DNA from: Auanema rhodensis
Taxonomy: Eukaryota > Nematoda > Chromadorea > Rhabditida > Rhabditidae
DNA: 64,000 nucleotides
Direction: 5' to 3'
Assembly: GCA_964057225.1 (NCBI GenBank)
Contig: OZ059898.1
Coordinates: 3,224,001-3,288,000 of the forward strand
Below are positions 14,382 to 28,416 of the stretch, piece by piece. Position 1 is the stretch's first letter, and every line of letters starts with the position of its first letter. Under the pieces are notes generated by a model. That model saw nothing but the letters and a program-made list of their open reading frames with translations, was not told the origin of the DNA and did not search any database. The position numbers and the translations under genes are program-made.

Positions 14382-16487
14382 TTTTTGTCAAAATGTTTTT
14401 GGAAGCAATGTTGAGTGTACATGGAAACTCAACATACACTAATGCATCATTTTTCAAACGATCATAACTAATTTTTGTATTAAGCGTTTTTCAATGTAGT
14501 GTAGTGCATTCGATGCGGATTTTTAAGCTGCGTCGATCTGTGTTATCAGATTTGCTCTAGCTTAAAAATGCACCGAGATATCAACTGATATAAGTTCACA
14601 CTTATATCCTCGATTTTCATCCTGAAGAATTAATTTTTTCGTTGAATAACATTGTCCATCGTCTTTGCCTTGAAAAATCGAATCTAAAAACATCTACTTT
14701 TCGCTAAATTATTTTGAAATTTTTCGAAAAAATTTTTGTCAAAATGTTTTTGGAAGCAATGTTGAGTGTACATGGAAACTCAACATACACTAATGCATCA
14801 TTTTTCAAACGATCATAACTAATTTTTGTATCAAGCGTTTTTCAATGTAGTATAGTGCATTCGATGCGGATTTTTAAGCTGCGTCGATCTGTGTTATCAG
14901 ATTTGCGCTAGCTTAAAAATGCACCGAGATATCAACTGATATAAGTTCACACTTATATCCTCGATTTTCACCCTGAAGAATTAATTTTCTCGTTGAATAA
15001 CATTGTCCATCGTCTTTGCCTTGAAAAAAGGAATCTAAAAACATCTACTTTTTGCTAAATTATTTTGAAATTTTCCGAAAAAATTTTTGTCAAAATGTTT
15101 TTGGAAGCAATGTTGAGTGTACATGGAAACTCAACATACACTAATGCATCATTTTTCAAACGATCATAACTAATTTTTGTATTAAGCGTTTTTCAATGTA
15201 GTATAGTGCATTCGATGCGGATTTTTAAGCTGCGTCGATCTGTGTTATCAGATTTGCGCTAGCTTAAAAATGCACCGAGATATCAACTGATATAAGTTCA
15301 CACTTATATCCTCGATTTTCACCCTGAAGAATTAATTTTCTCGTTGAATAACATTGTCCATCGTCTTTGCCTTGAAAAAAGGAATCTAAAAACATCTACT
15401 TTTTGCTAAATTATTCTGAAATTTTTCGAAAAAATTTTTGTCAAAATGTTTTTGGAAGCAATGTTGAGTGTACATGGAAACTCAACATACACTAATGCAT
15501 CATTTTTCAAACGATCATAACTAATTTTTGTATTAAGCGTTTTTCAATGTAGTGTAGTGCATTCGATGCGGATTTTTAAGCTGCGTCGATCTGTGTTATC
15601 AGATTTGCTCTAGCTTAAAAATGCACCGAGATATCAACTGATATAAGTTCACACTTATATCCTCGATTTTCATCCTGAAGAATTAATTTTTTCGTTGAAT
15701 AACATTGTCCATCGTCTTTGCCTTGAAAAATCGAATCTAAAAACATCTACTTTTCGCTAAATTATTTTGAAATTTTTCGAAAAAATTTTTGTCAAAATGT
15801 TTTTGGAAGCAATGTTGAGTGTACATGGAAACTCAACATACACTAATGCATCATTTTTCAAACGATCATAACTAATTTTTGTATCAAGCGTTTTTCAATG
15901 TAGTATAGTGCATTCGATGCGGATTTTTAAGCTGCGTCGATCTGTGTTATCAGATTTGCGCTAGCTTAAAAATGCACCGAGATATCAACTGATATAAGTT
16001 CACACTTATATCCTCGATTTTCACCCTGAAGAATTAATTTTCTCGTTGAATAACATTGTCCATCGTCTTTGCCTTGAAAAAAGGAATCTAAAAACATCTA
16101 CTTTTTGCTAAATTATTTTGAAATTTTCCGAAAAAATTTTTGTCAAAATGTTTTTGGAAGCAATGTTGAGTGTACATGGAAACTCAACATACACTAATGC
16201 ATCATTTTTCAAACGATCATAACTAATTTTTGTATTAAGCGTTTTTCAATGTAGTATAGTGCATTCGATGCGGATTTTTAAGCTGCGTCGATCTGTGTTA
16301 TCAGATTTGCGCTAGCTTAAAAATGCACCGAGATATCAACTGATATAAGTTCACACTTATATCCTCGATTTTCACCCTGAAGAATTAATTTTCTCGTTGA
16401 ATAACATTGTCCATCGTCTTTGCCTTGAAAAAAGGAATCTAAAAACATCTACTTTTTGCTAAATTATTTTGAAATTTTTCGAAAAAA
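14382..16487 (+). repeat. Three-monomer higher-order repeat, two tandem copies
   Basis: Copies are 14382-15434 and 15435-16487, both 1053 bp. Order in each: GTGTAG/GCTCTAGC unit; TATCAAGC unit with TTCTCG and TTTTCCG; TATTAAGC unit with TTCTCG. The only diagnostic difference I see is at the end: ATTCTGA and AATTTTTG in the first, ATTTTGA and AAGTTTTG in the second. Confidence 0.8.
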
Positions 16488-19400
16488 GTTTTGTCAAAAT
16501 GTTTTTGGAAGCAATGTTGAGTGTACATGGAAACTCAACATACACTAATGCATCATTTTTCAAACGATCATAACTAATTTTTGTATCAAGCTTTTCTCAA
16601 TGTAGTATAGTGCATTCGATGCGGATTTTTAAGCTGCGTCGATCTGTGTTATCAGATTTGCGCTAGCTTAAAAATGCACCGAGATATCAACTGATATAAG
16701 TTCACACTTATATCCTCGATTTTCACCCTGAAGAATTAATTTTCTCGTTGAATAACATTGTCCATCGTCTTTGCCTTGAAAAAAGGAATCTAAAAACATC
16801 TACTTTTTGCTAAATTATTTTGAAATTTTCCGAAAAAATTTTTGTCAAAATGTTTTTGGAAGCAATGTTGAGTGTACATGGAAACTCAACATACACTATT
16901 GCATCATTTTTCTAACGATCATAACTAATTTTTGTATTAAGCTTTTCTCAATGTAGTATAGTGCATTCGATGCGGATTTTTAAGCTGCGTCGATCTGTGT
17001 TATCAGATTTGCGCTAGCTTAAAAATGCACCGAGATATCAATTGATATAAGTTCACACTTATATCCTCGATTTTCACCCTGAAGAATTAATTTTTTCGTT
17101 GAATAACATTGTCTATCGTCTTTGCCTTGAAAAATGGAATCTAAAAACATCTACTTTTTGCTAAATTATTCTGAAATTTTTCGAAAAAATTTTTGTCAAA
17201 ATATTTTTGGAAGCAATGTTGAGTGTACATGGAAACTCAACATACACTATTGCATCATTTTTCTAACGATCATAACTAATTTTTGTATTAAGCTTTTCTC
17301 AATGTAGTATAGTGCATTCGATGCGGATTTTTAAGCTGCGTCGATCTGTGTTATCAGATTTGCGCTAGCTTAAAAATGCACTGAGATATCAACTGATATA
17401 AATTCACACTTATATCCTCGATTTTCATCCTGAAGAATTAATTTTTTCGTTGAATAACATTGTCCATCGTCTTTGCCTTGAAAAATCGAATCTAAAAACA
17501 TCTACTTTTCGCTAAATTATTTTGAAATTTTTCGAAAAAATTTTTGTCAAAATGTTTTTGGAAGCAATGTTGAGTGTACATGGAAACTCAACATACACTA
17601 ATGCATCATTTTTCAAACGATCATAACTAATTTTTGTATCAAGCGTTTTTCAATGTAGTATAGTGCATTCGATGCGGATTTTTAAGCTGCGTCGATCTGT
17701 GTTATCAGATTTGCGCTAGCTTAAAAATGCACCGAGATATCAACTGATATAAGTTCACACTTATATCCTCGATTTTCATCCTGAAGAATTAATTTTTTCG
17801 TTGAATAACATTGTCCATCGTCTTTGCCTTGAAAAATCGAATCTAAAAACATCTACTTTTTGCTAAATTATTTTGAAATTTTCCGAAAAAATTTTTGTCA
17901 AAATGTTTTTGGAAGCAATGTTGAGTGTACATGGAAACTCAACATACACTAATGCATCATTTTTCAAACGATCATAACTAATTTTTGTATTAAGCGTTTT
18001 TCAATGTAGTATAGTGCATTCGATGCGGATTTTTAAGCTGCGTCGATCTGTGTTATCAGATTTGCGCTAGCTTAAAAATGCACCGAGATATCAATTGATA
18101 TAAGTTCACACTTATATCCTCGATTTTCACCCTGAAGAATTAATTTTTTCGTTGAATAACATTGTCTATCGTCTTTGCCTTGAAAAATGGAATCTAAAAA
18201 CATCTACTTTTTGCTAAATTATTCTGAAATTTTTCGAAAAAATTTTTGTCAAAATATTTTTGGAAGCAATGTTGAGTGTACATGGAAACTCAACATACAC
18301 TATTGCATCATTTTTCTAACGATCATAACTAATTTTTGTATTAAGCTTTTCTCAATGTAGTATAGTGCATTCGATGCGGATTTTTAAGCTGCGTCGATCT
18401 GTGTTATCAGATTTGCGCTAGCTTAAAAATGCACCGAGATATCAACTGATATAAGTTCACACTTATATCCTCGATTTTCACCCTGAAGAATTAATTTTCT
18501 CGTTGAATAACATTGTCCATCGTCTTTGCCTTGAAAAATCGAATCTAAAAACATCTACTTTTTGCTAAATTATTTTGAAATTTTCCGAAAAAATTTTTGT
18601 CAAAATGTTTTTGGAAGCAATGTTGAGTGTACATGGAAACTCAACATACACTAATGCATCATTTTTCAAACGATCATAACTAATTTTTGTATTAAGCGTT
18701 TTTCAATGTAGTATAGTGCATTCGATGCGGATTTTTAAGCTGCGTCGATCTGTGTTATCAGATTTGCGCTAGCTTAAAAATGCACTGAGATATCAACTGA
18801 TATAAATTCACACTTATATCCTCGATTTTCACCCTGAAGAAATAATTTTTTCGTTGAATAACATTGTCCATCGTCTTTGCCTTGAAAAAAGGAATCTAAA
18901 AACATCTACTTTTTGCTAAATTATTTTGAAATTTTTCGAAAAAATTTTTGTCAAAATTTTTTGGAAGCAATGTTGAGTGTACATGGAAACTCAACATACA
19001 CTAATGCATCATTTTTCAAACGATCATAACTAATTTTTGTATTAAGCGTTTTTCAATGTAGTGTAGTGCATTCGATGCGGATTTTTAAGCTGCGTCGATC
19101 TGTGTTATCAGATTTGCTCTAGCTTAAAAATGCACCGAGATATCAACTGATATAAGTTCACACTTATATCCTCGATTTTCATCCTGAAGAATTAATTTTT
19201 TCGTTGAATAACATTGTCCATCGTCTTTGCCTTGAAAAAAGGAATCTAAAAACATCTACTTTTTGCTAAATTATTTTGAAATTTTCCGAAAAAATTTTTG
19301 TCAAAATGTTTTTGGAAGCAATGTTGAGTGTACATGGAAACTCAACATACACTAATGCATCATTTTTCAAACGATCATAACTAATTTTTGTATCAAGCGT

Positions 19401-21398
19401 TTTTCAATGTAGTATAGTGCATTCGATGCGGATTTTTAAGCTGCGTCGATCTGTGTTATCAGATTTGCGCTAGCTTAAAAATGCACCGAGATATCAACTG
19501 ATATAAGTTCACACTTATATCCTCGATTTTCACCCTGAAGAATTAATTTTTTCGTTGAATAACATTGTCCATCGTCTTTGCCTTGAAAAAAGGAATCTAA
19601 AAACATCTACTTTTTGCTAAATTATTTTGAAATTTTTCGAAAAAATTTTTGTCAAAATTTTTTGGAAGCAATGTTGAGTGTACATGGAAACTCAACATAC
19701 ACTAATGCATCATTTTTCAAACGATCATAACTAATTTTTGTATTAAGCGTTTTTCAATGTAGTGTAGTGCATTCGATGCGGATTTTTAAGCTGCGTCGAT
19801 CTGTGTTATCAGATTTGCTCTAGCTTAAAAATGCACCGAGATATCAACTGATATAAGTTCACACTTATATCCTCGATTTTCATCCTGAAGAATTAATTTT
19901 TTCGTTGAATAACATTGTCCATCGTCTTTGCCTTGAAAAATCGAATCTAAAAACATCTACTTTTCGCTAAATTATTTTGAAATTTTTCGAAAAAATTTTT
20001 GTCAAAATGTTTTTGGAAGCAATGTTGAGTGTACATGGAAACTCAACATACACTAATGCATCATTTTTCAAACGATCATAACTAATTTTTGTATCAAGCG
20101 TTTTTCAATGTAGTATAGTGCATTCGATGCGGATTTTTAAGCTGCGTCGATCTGTGTTATCAGATTTGCGCTAGCTTAAAAATGCACCGAGATATCAACT
20201 GATATAAGTTCACACTTATATCCTCGATTTTCACCCTGAAGAATTAATTTTCTCGTTGAATAACATTGTCCATCGTCTTTGCCTTGAAAAAAGGAATCTA
20301 AAAACATCTACTTTTTGCTAAATTATTTTGAAATTTTCCGAAAAAATTTTTGTCAAAATGTTTTTGGAAGCAATGTTGAGTGTACATGGAAACTCAACAT
20401 ACACTAATGCATCATTTTTCAAACGATCATAACTAATTTTTGTATCAAGCTTTTCTCAATGTAGTATAGTGCATTCGATGCGGATTTTTAAGCTGCGTCG
20501 ATCTGTGTTATCAGATTTGCGCTAGCTTAAAAATGCACCGAGATATCAACTGATATAAGTTCACACTTATATCCTCGATTTTCACCCTGAAGAATTAATT
20601 TTCTCGTTGAATAACATTGTCCATCGTCTTTGCCTTGAAAAAAGGAATCTAAAAACATCTACTTTTTGCTAAATTATTTTGAAATTTTCTGAAAAAATTT
20701 TTGTCAAAATGTTTTTGGAAGCAATGTTGAGTGTACATGGAAACTCAACATACACTATTGCATCATTTTTCTAACGATCATAACTAATTTTTGTATTAAG
20801 CTTTTCTCAATGTAGTATAGTGCATTCGATGCGGATTTTTAAGCTGCGTCGATCTGTGTTATCAGATTTGCGCTAGCTTAAAAATGCACTGAGATATCAA
20901 CTGATATAAATTCACACTTATATCCTCGATTTTCACCCTGAAGAAATAATTTTTTCGTTGAATAACATTGTCCATCGTCTTTGCCTTGAAAAAAGGAATC
21001 TAAAAACATCTACTTTTTGCTAAATTATTTTGAAATTTTTCGAAAAAATTTTTGTCAAAATTTTTTGGAAGCAATGTTGAGTGTACATGGAAACTCAACA
21101 TACACTAATGCATCATTTTTCAAACGATCATAACTAATTTTTGTATTAAGCGTTTTTCAATGTAGTGTAGTGCATTCGATGCGGATTTTTAAGCTGCGTC
21201 GATCTGTGTTATCAGATTTGCTCTAGCTTAAAAATGCACCGAGATATCAACTGATATAAGTTCACACTTATATCCTCGATTTTCATCCTGAAGAATTAAT
21301 TTTTTCGTTGAATAACATTGTCCATCGTCTTTGCCTTGAAAAATCGAATCTAAAAACATCTACTTTTCGCTAAATTATTTTGAAATTTTTCGAAAAAA

Positions 21399-24300
21399 TT
21401 TTTGTCAAAATGTTTTTGGAAGCAATGTTGAGTGTACATGGAAACTCAACATACACTAATGCATCATTTTTCAAACGATCATAACTAATTTTTGTATCAA
21501 GCGTTTTTCAATGTAGTATAGTGCATTCGATGCGGATTTTTAAGCTGCGTCGATCTGTGTTATCAGATTTGCGCTAGCTTACAAATGCACCGAGATATCA
21601 ACTGATATAAGTTCACACTTATATCCTCGATTTTCATCCTGAAGAATTAATTTTTTCGTTGAATAACATTGTCCATCGTCTTTGCCTTGAAAAATCGAAT
21701 CTAAAAACATCTACTTTTTGCTAAATTATTTTGAAATTTTCCGAAAAAATTTTTGTCAAAATGTTTTTGGAAGCAATGTTGAGTATACATGGAAACTCAA
21801 CATACACTAATGCATCATTTTTCAAACGATCATAACTAATTTTTGTATTAAGCGTTTTTCAATGTAGTATAGTGCATTCGATGCGGATTTTTAAGCTGCG
21901 TCGATCTGTGTTATCAGATTTGCGCTAGCTTAAAAATGCACCGAGATATCAATTGATATAAGTTCACACTTATATCCTCGATTTTCACCCTGAAGAATTA
22001 ATTTTTTCGTTGATTAACATTGTCTATCGTCTTTGCCTTGAAAAATGGAATCTAAAAACATCTACTTTTTGCTAAATTATTCTGAAATTTTTCGAAAAAA
22101 TTTTTGTCAAAATATTTTTGGAAGCAATGTTGAGTGTACATGGAAACTCAACATACACTATTGCATCATTTTTCTAACGATCATAACTAATTTTTGTATT
22201 AAGCTTTTCTCAATGTAGTATAGTGCATTCGATGCGGATTTTTAAGCTGCGTCGATCTGTGTTATCAGATTTGCGCTAGCTTAAAAATGCACCGAGATAT
22301 CAACTGATATAAGTTCACACTTATATCCTCGATTTTCACCCTGAAGAATTAATTTTCTCGTTGAATAACATTGTCCATCGTCTTTGCCTTGAAAAAAGGA
22401 ATCTAAAAACATCTACTTTTTGCTAAATTATTTTGAAATTTTCCGAAAAAATTTTTGTCAAAATGTTTTTGGAAGCAATGTTGAGTGTACATGGAAACTC
22501 AACATACACTAATGCATCATTTTTCAAACGATCATAACTAATTTTTGTATTAAGCGTTTTTCAATGTAGTATAGTGCATTCGATGCGGATTTTTAAGCTG
22601 CGTCGATCTGTGTTATCAGATTTGCGCTAGCTTAAAAATGCACTGAGATATCAACTGATATAAATTCACACTTATATCCTCGATTTTCACCCTGAAGAAA
22701 TAATTTTTTCGTTGAATAACATTGTCCATCGTCTTTGCCTTGAAAAAAGGAATCTAAAAACATCTACTTTTTGCTAAATTTTTTTGAAATTTTTCGAAAA
22801 AATTTTTGTCAAAATTTTTTGGAAGCAATGTTGAGTGTACATGGAAACTCAACATACACTAATGCATCATTTTTCAAACGATCATAACTAATTTTTGTAT
22901 TAAGCGTTTTTCAATGTAGTGTAGTGCATTCGATGCGGATTTTTAAGCTGCGTCGATCTGTGTTATCAGATTTGCTCTAGCTTAAAAATGCACCGAGATA
23001 TCAACTGATATAAGTTCACACTTATATCCTCGATTTTCATCCTGAAGAATTAATTTTTTCGTTGAATAACATTGTCCATCGTCTTTGCCTTGAAAAATCG
23101 AATCTAAAAACATCTACTTTTCGCTAAATTATTTTGAAATTTTTCGAAAAAATTTTTGTCAAAATGTTTTTGGAAGCAATGTTGAGTGTACATGGAAACT
23201 CAACATACACTAATGCATCATTTTTCAAACGATCATAACTAATTTTTGTATCAAGCGTTTTTCAATGTAGTATAGTGCATTCGATGCGGATTTTTAAGCT
23301 GCGTCGATCTGTGTTATCAGATTTGCGCTAGCTTAAAAATGCACCGAGATATCAACTGATATAAGTTCACACTTATATCCTCGATTTTCACCCTGAAGAA
23401 TTAATTTTCTCGTTGAATAACATTGTCCATCGTCTTTGCCTTGAAAAAAGGAATCTAAAAACATCTACTTTTTGCTAAATTATTTTGAAATTTTCCGAAA
23501 AAATTTTTGTCAAAATGTTTTTGGAAGCAATGTTGAGTGTACATGGAAACTCAACATACACTAATGCATCATTTTTCAAACGATCATAACTAATTTTTGT
23601 ATTAAGCGTTTTTCAATGTAGTATAGTGCATTCGATGCGGATTTTTAAGCTGCGTCGATCTGTGTTATCAGATTTGCGCTAGCTTAAAAATGCACCGAGA
23701 TATCAACTGATATAAGTTCACACTTATATCCTCGATTTTCACCCTGAAGAATTAATTTTCTCGTTGAATAACATTGTCCATCGTCTTTGCCTTGAAAAAA
23801 GGAATCTAAAAACATCTACTTTTTGCTAAATTATTTTGAAATTTTTCGAAAAAAGTTTTGTCAAAATGTTTTTGGAAGCAATGTTGAGTGTACATGGAAA
23901 CTCAACATACACTAATGCATCATTTTTCAAACGATCATAACTAATTTTTGTATCAAGCGTTTTTCAATGTAGTATAGTGCATTCGATGCGGATTTTTAAG
24001 CTGCGTCGATCTGTGTTATCAGATTTGCTCTAGCTTAAAAATGCACCGAGATATCAACTGATATAAGTTCACACTTATATCCTCGATTTTCATCCTGAAG
24101 AATTAATTTTTTCGTTGAATAACATTGTCCATCGTCTTTGCCTTGAAAAATCGAATCTAAAAACATCTACTTTTCGCTAAATTATTTTGAAATTTTTCGA
24201 AAAAATTTTTGTCAAAATGTTTTTGGAAGCAATGTTGAGTGTACATGGAAACTCAACATACACTAATGCATCATTTTTCAAACGATCATAACTAATTTTT

Positions 24301-26310
24301 GTATCAAGCGTTTTTCAATGTAGTATAGTGCATTCGATGCGGATTTTTAAGCTGCGTCGATCTGTGTTATCAGATTTGCGCTAGCTTAAAAATGCACCGA
24401 GATATCAACTGATATAAGTTCACACTTATATCCTCGATTTTCATCCTGAAGAATTAATTTTTTCGTTGAATAACATTGTCCATCGTCTTTGCCTTGAAAA
24501 ATCGAATCTAAAAACATCTACTTTTTGCTAAATTATTTTGAAATTTTCCGAAAAAATTTTTGTCAAAATGTTTTTGGAAGCAATGTTGAGTGTACATGGA
24601 AACTCAACATACACTAATGCATCATTTTTCAAACGATCATAACTAATTTTTGTATTAAGCGTTTTTCAATGTAGTATAGTGCATTCGATGCGGATTTTTA
24701 AGCTGCGTCGATCTGTGTTATCAGATTTGCGCTAGCTTAAAAATGCACCGAGATATCAATTGATATAAGTTCACACTTATATCCTCGATTTTCACCCTGA
24801 AGAATTAATTTTTTCGTTGAATAACATTGTCTATCGTCTTTGCCTTGAAAAATGGAATCTAAAAACATCTACTTTTTGCTAAATTATTCTGAAATTTTTC
24901 GAAAAAATTTTTGTCAAAATATTTTTGGAAGCAATGTTGAGTGTACATGGAAACTCAACATACACTATTGCATCATTTTTCTAACGATCATAACTAATTT
25001 TTGTATTAAGCTTTTCTCAATGTAGTATAGTGCATTCGATGCGGATTTTTAAGCTGCGTCGATCTGTGTTATCAGATTTGCGCTAGCTTAAAAATGCACC
25101 GAGATATCAACTGATATAAGTTCACACTTATATCCTCGATTTTCACCCTGAAGAATTAATTTTCTCGTTGAATAACATTGTCCATCGTCTTTGCCTTGAA
25201 AAAAGGAATCTAAAAACATCTACTTTTCGCTAAATTATTTTGAAATTTTCCGAAAAAATTTTTGTCAAAATGTTTTTGGAAGCAATGTTGAGTGTACATG
25301 GAAACTCAACATACACTAATGCATCATTTTTCAAACGATCATAACTAATTTTTGTATTAAGCGTTTTTCAATGTAGTATAGTGCATTCGATGCGGATTTT
25401 TAAGCTGCGTCGATCTGTGTTATCAGATTTGCGCTAGCTTAAAAATGCACTGAGATATCAACTGATATAAATTCACACTTATATCCTCGATTTTCACCCT
25501 GAAGAAATAATTTTTTCGTTGAATAACATTGTCCATCGTCTTTGCCTTGAAAAAAGGAATCTAAAAACATCTACTTTTTGCTAAATTATTTTGAAATTTT
25601 TCGAAAAAATTTTTGTCAAAATTTTTTGGAAGCAATGTTGAGTGTACATGGAAACTCAACATACACTAATGCATCATTTTTCAAACGATCATAACTAATT
25701 TTTGTATTAAGCGTTTTTCAATGTAGTGTAGTGCATTCGATGCGGATTTTTAAGCTGCGTCGATCTGTGTTATCAGATTTGCGCTAGCTTAAAAATGCAC
25801 CGAGATATCAACTGATATAAGTTCACACTTATATCCTCGATTTTCACCCTGAAGAATTAATTTTCTCGTTGAATAACATTGTCCATCGTCTTTGCCTTGA
25901 AAAAAGGAATCTAAAAACATCTACTTTTTGCTAAATTATTTTGAAATTTTCCGAAAAAATTTTTGTCAAAATGTTTTTGGAAGCAATGTTGAGTGTACAT
26001 GGAAACTCAACATACACTAATGCATCATTTTTCAAACGATCATAACTAATTTTTGTATTAAGCGTTTTTCAATGTAGTATAGTGCATTCGATGCGGATTT
26101 TTAAGCTGCGTCGATCTGTGTTATCAGATTTGCGCTAGCTTAAAAATGCACCGAGATATCAACTGATATAAGTTCACACTTATATCCTCGATTTTCACCC
26201 TGAAGAATTAATTTTCTCGTTGAATAACATTGTCCATCGTCTTTGCCTTGAAAAAAGGAATCTAAAAACATCTACTTTTTGCTAAATTATTTTGAAATTT
26301 TTCGAAAAAA
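21399..26310 (+). repeat. Eight-monomer higher-order unit and a shortened second copy
   Basis: Units at 21399, 21750, 22101, 22452, 22803, 23153 and 23504 are matched type for type by units at 24206, 24557, 24908, 25259, 25610 and 25960, an offset of 2807 bp. The second copy has one unit fewer: the unit at 25610 starts like the one at 22803 (350 bp, GTGTAG) and ends like the one at 23153 (GCGCTAG, CACC, TTCTCG, TTTTCCG). Both copies end with a TATTAAGC/TTCTCG unit followed by AAGTTTTG. Confidence 0.8.
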
Positions 26311-27012
26311 GTTTTGTCAAAATGTTTTTGGAAGCAATGTTGAGTGTACATGGAAACTCAACATACACTAATGCATCATTTTTCAAACGATCATAACTAA
26401 TTTTTGTATCAAGCGTTTTTCAGTGTAGTATAGTGCATTCGATGCGGATTTTTAAGCTGCGTCGATCTGTGTTATCAGATTTGCGCTAGCTTAAAAATGC
26501 ACCGAGATATCAACTGATATAAGTTCACACTTATATCCTCGATTTTCATCCTGAAGAATTAATTTTTTCGTTGAATAACATTGTCCATCGTCTTTGCCTT
26601 GAAAAATCGAATCTAAAAACATCTACTTTTTGCTAAATTATTTTGAAATTTTCCGAAAAAATTTTTGTCAAAATGTTTTTGGAAGCAATGTTGAGTGTAC
26701 ATGGAAACTCAACATACACTATTGCATCATTTTTCTAACGATCATAACTAATTTTTGTATTAAGCTTTTCTCAATGTAGTATAGTGCATTCGATGCGGAT
26801 TTTTAAGCTGCGTCGATCTGTGTTATCAGATTTGCGCTAGCTTAAAAATGCACCGAGATATCAACTGATATAAGTTCACACTTATATCCTCGATTTTCAC
26901 CCTGAAGAATTAATTTTCTCGTTGAATAACATTGTCCATCGTCTTTGCCTTGAAAAAAGGAATCTAAAAACATCTACTTTTTGCTAAATTATTTTGAAAT
27001 TTTCCGAAAAAA

Positions 27013-28416
27013 TTTTTGTCAAAATGTTTTTGGAAGCAATGTTGAGTGTACATGGAAACTCAACATACACTATTGCATCATTTTTCTAACGATCATAACT
27101 AATTTTTGTATTAAGCTTTTCTCAATGTAGTATAGTGCATTCGATGCGGATTTTTAAGCTGCGTCGATCTGTGTTATCAGATTTGCGCTAGCTTAAAAAT
27201 GCACTGAGATATCAACTGATATAAGTTCACACTTATATCCTCGATTTTCACCCTGAAGAAATAATTTTTTCGTTGAATAACATTGTCCATCGTCTTTGCC
27301 TTGAAAAAAGGAATCTAGAAACATCTACTTTTTGCTAAATTATTTTGAAATTTTTCGAAAAAATTTTTGTCAAAATATTTTTGGAAGCAATGTTGAGTGT
27401 ACATGGAAACTCAACATACACTATTGCATCATTTTTCTAACGATCATAACTAATTTTTGTATTAAGCTTTTCTCAATGTAGTATAGTGCATTCGATGCGG
27501 ATTTTTAAGCTGCGTCGATCTGTGTTATCAGATTTGCGCTAGCTTAAAAATGCACCGAGATATCAACTGATATAAGTTCACACTTATATCCTCGATTTTC
27601 ACCCTGAAGAATTAATTTTCTCGTTGAATAACATTGTCCATCGTCTTTGCCTTGAAAAAAGGAATCTAAAAACATCTACTTTTTGCTAAATTATTTTGAA
27701 ATTTTCCGAAAAAATTTTTGTCAAAATGTTTTTGGAAGCAATGTTGAGTGTACATGGAAACTCAACATACACTAATGCATCATTTTTCAAACGATCATAA
27801 CTAATTTTTGTATTAAGCGTTTTTCAATGTAGTATAGTGCATTCGATGCGGATTTTTAAGCTGCGTCGATCTGTGTTATCAGATTTGCGCTAGCTTAAAA
27901 ATGCACTGAGATATCAACTGATATAAGTTCACACTTATATCCTCGATTTTCACCCTGAAGAAATAATTTTTTCGTTGAATAACATTGTCCATCGTCTTTG
28001 CCTTGAAAAAAGGAATCTAGAAACATCTACTTTTTGCTAAATTATTTTGAAATTTTTCGAAAAAATTTTTGTCAAAATATTTTTGGAAGCAATGTTGAGT
28101 GTACATGGAAACTCAACATACACTATTGCATCATTTTTCTAACGATCATAACTAATTTTTGTATTAAGCTTTTCTCAATGTAGTATAGTGCATTCGATGC
28201 GGATTTTTAAGCTGCGTCGATCTGTGTTATCAGATTTGCGCTAGCTTAAAAATGCACCGAGATATCAACTGATATAAGTTCACACTTATATCCTCGATTT
28301 TCACCCTGAAGAATTAATTTTCTCGTTGAATAACATTGTCCATCGTCTTTGCCTTGAAAAAAGGAATCTAAAAACATCTACTTTTTGCTAAATTATTTTG
28401 AAATTTTCCGAAAAAA
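27013..28416 (+). repeat. Two-monomer repeat marked by private TCTAGA
   Basis: Dimers 27013-27714 and 27715-28416 (702 bp each) both contain GGAATCTAGAAAC, at 27314-27319 and 28016-28021, where every other unit reads CTAAAAAC. Both also have CTGAG with TAAGTTC, a combination otherwise seen only once (50167). The second unit of each dimer carries AAAATATTTT, CTATTGC and TTCTCG. The first units differ at their left ends (CTATTGC with AAGCTTTTCTC against CTAATGC with AAGCGTTTTTC), so the exchange probably fell inside that unit. Confidence 0.85.

Larger units (their letters stand above)
2809..24907 (+). repeat. Monomer class with the AATT 14-bp palindrome
   Basis: Starts: 2809, 3861, 5965, 9471, 10873, 11926, 13680, 16839, 17892, 21750 and 24557. 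The change AACT to AATT turns an imperfect dyad into the perfect palindrome ATATCAATTGATAT (24753-24766 in the last one). Most also have GTCTATC, AAAAATGG and ATTCTGA; 13680 has the right half of another class. The class ends at 24907. Confidence 0.85.
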
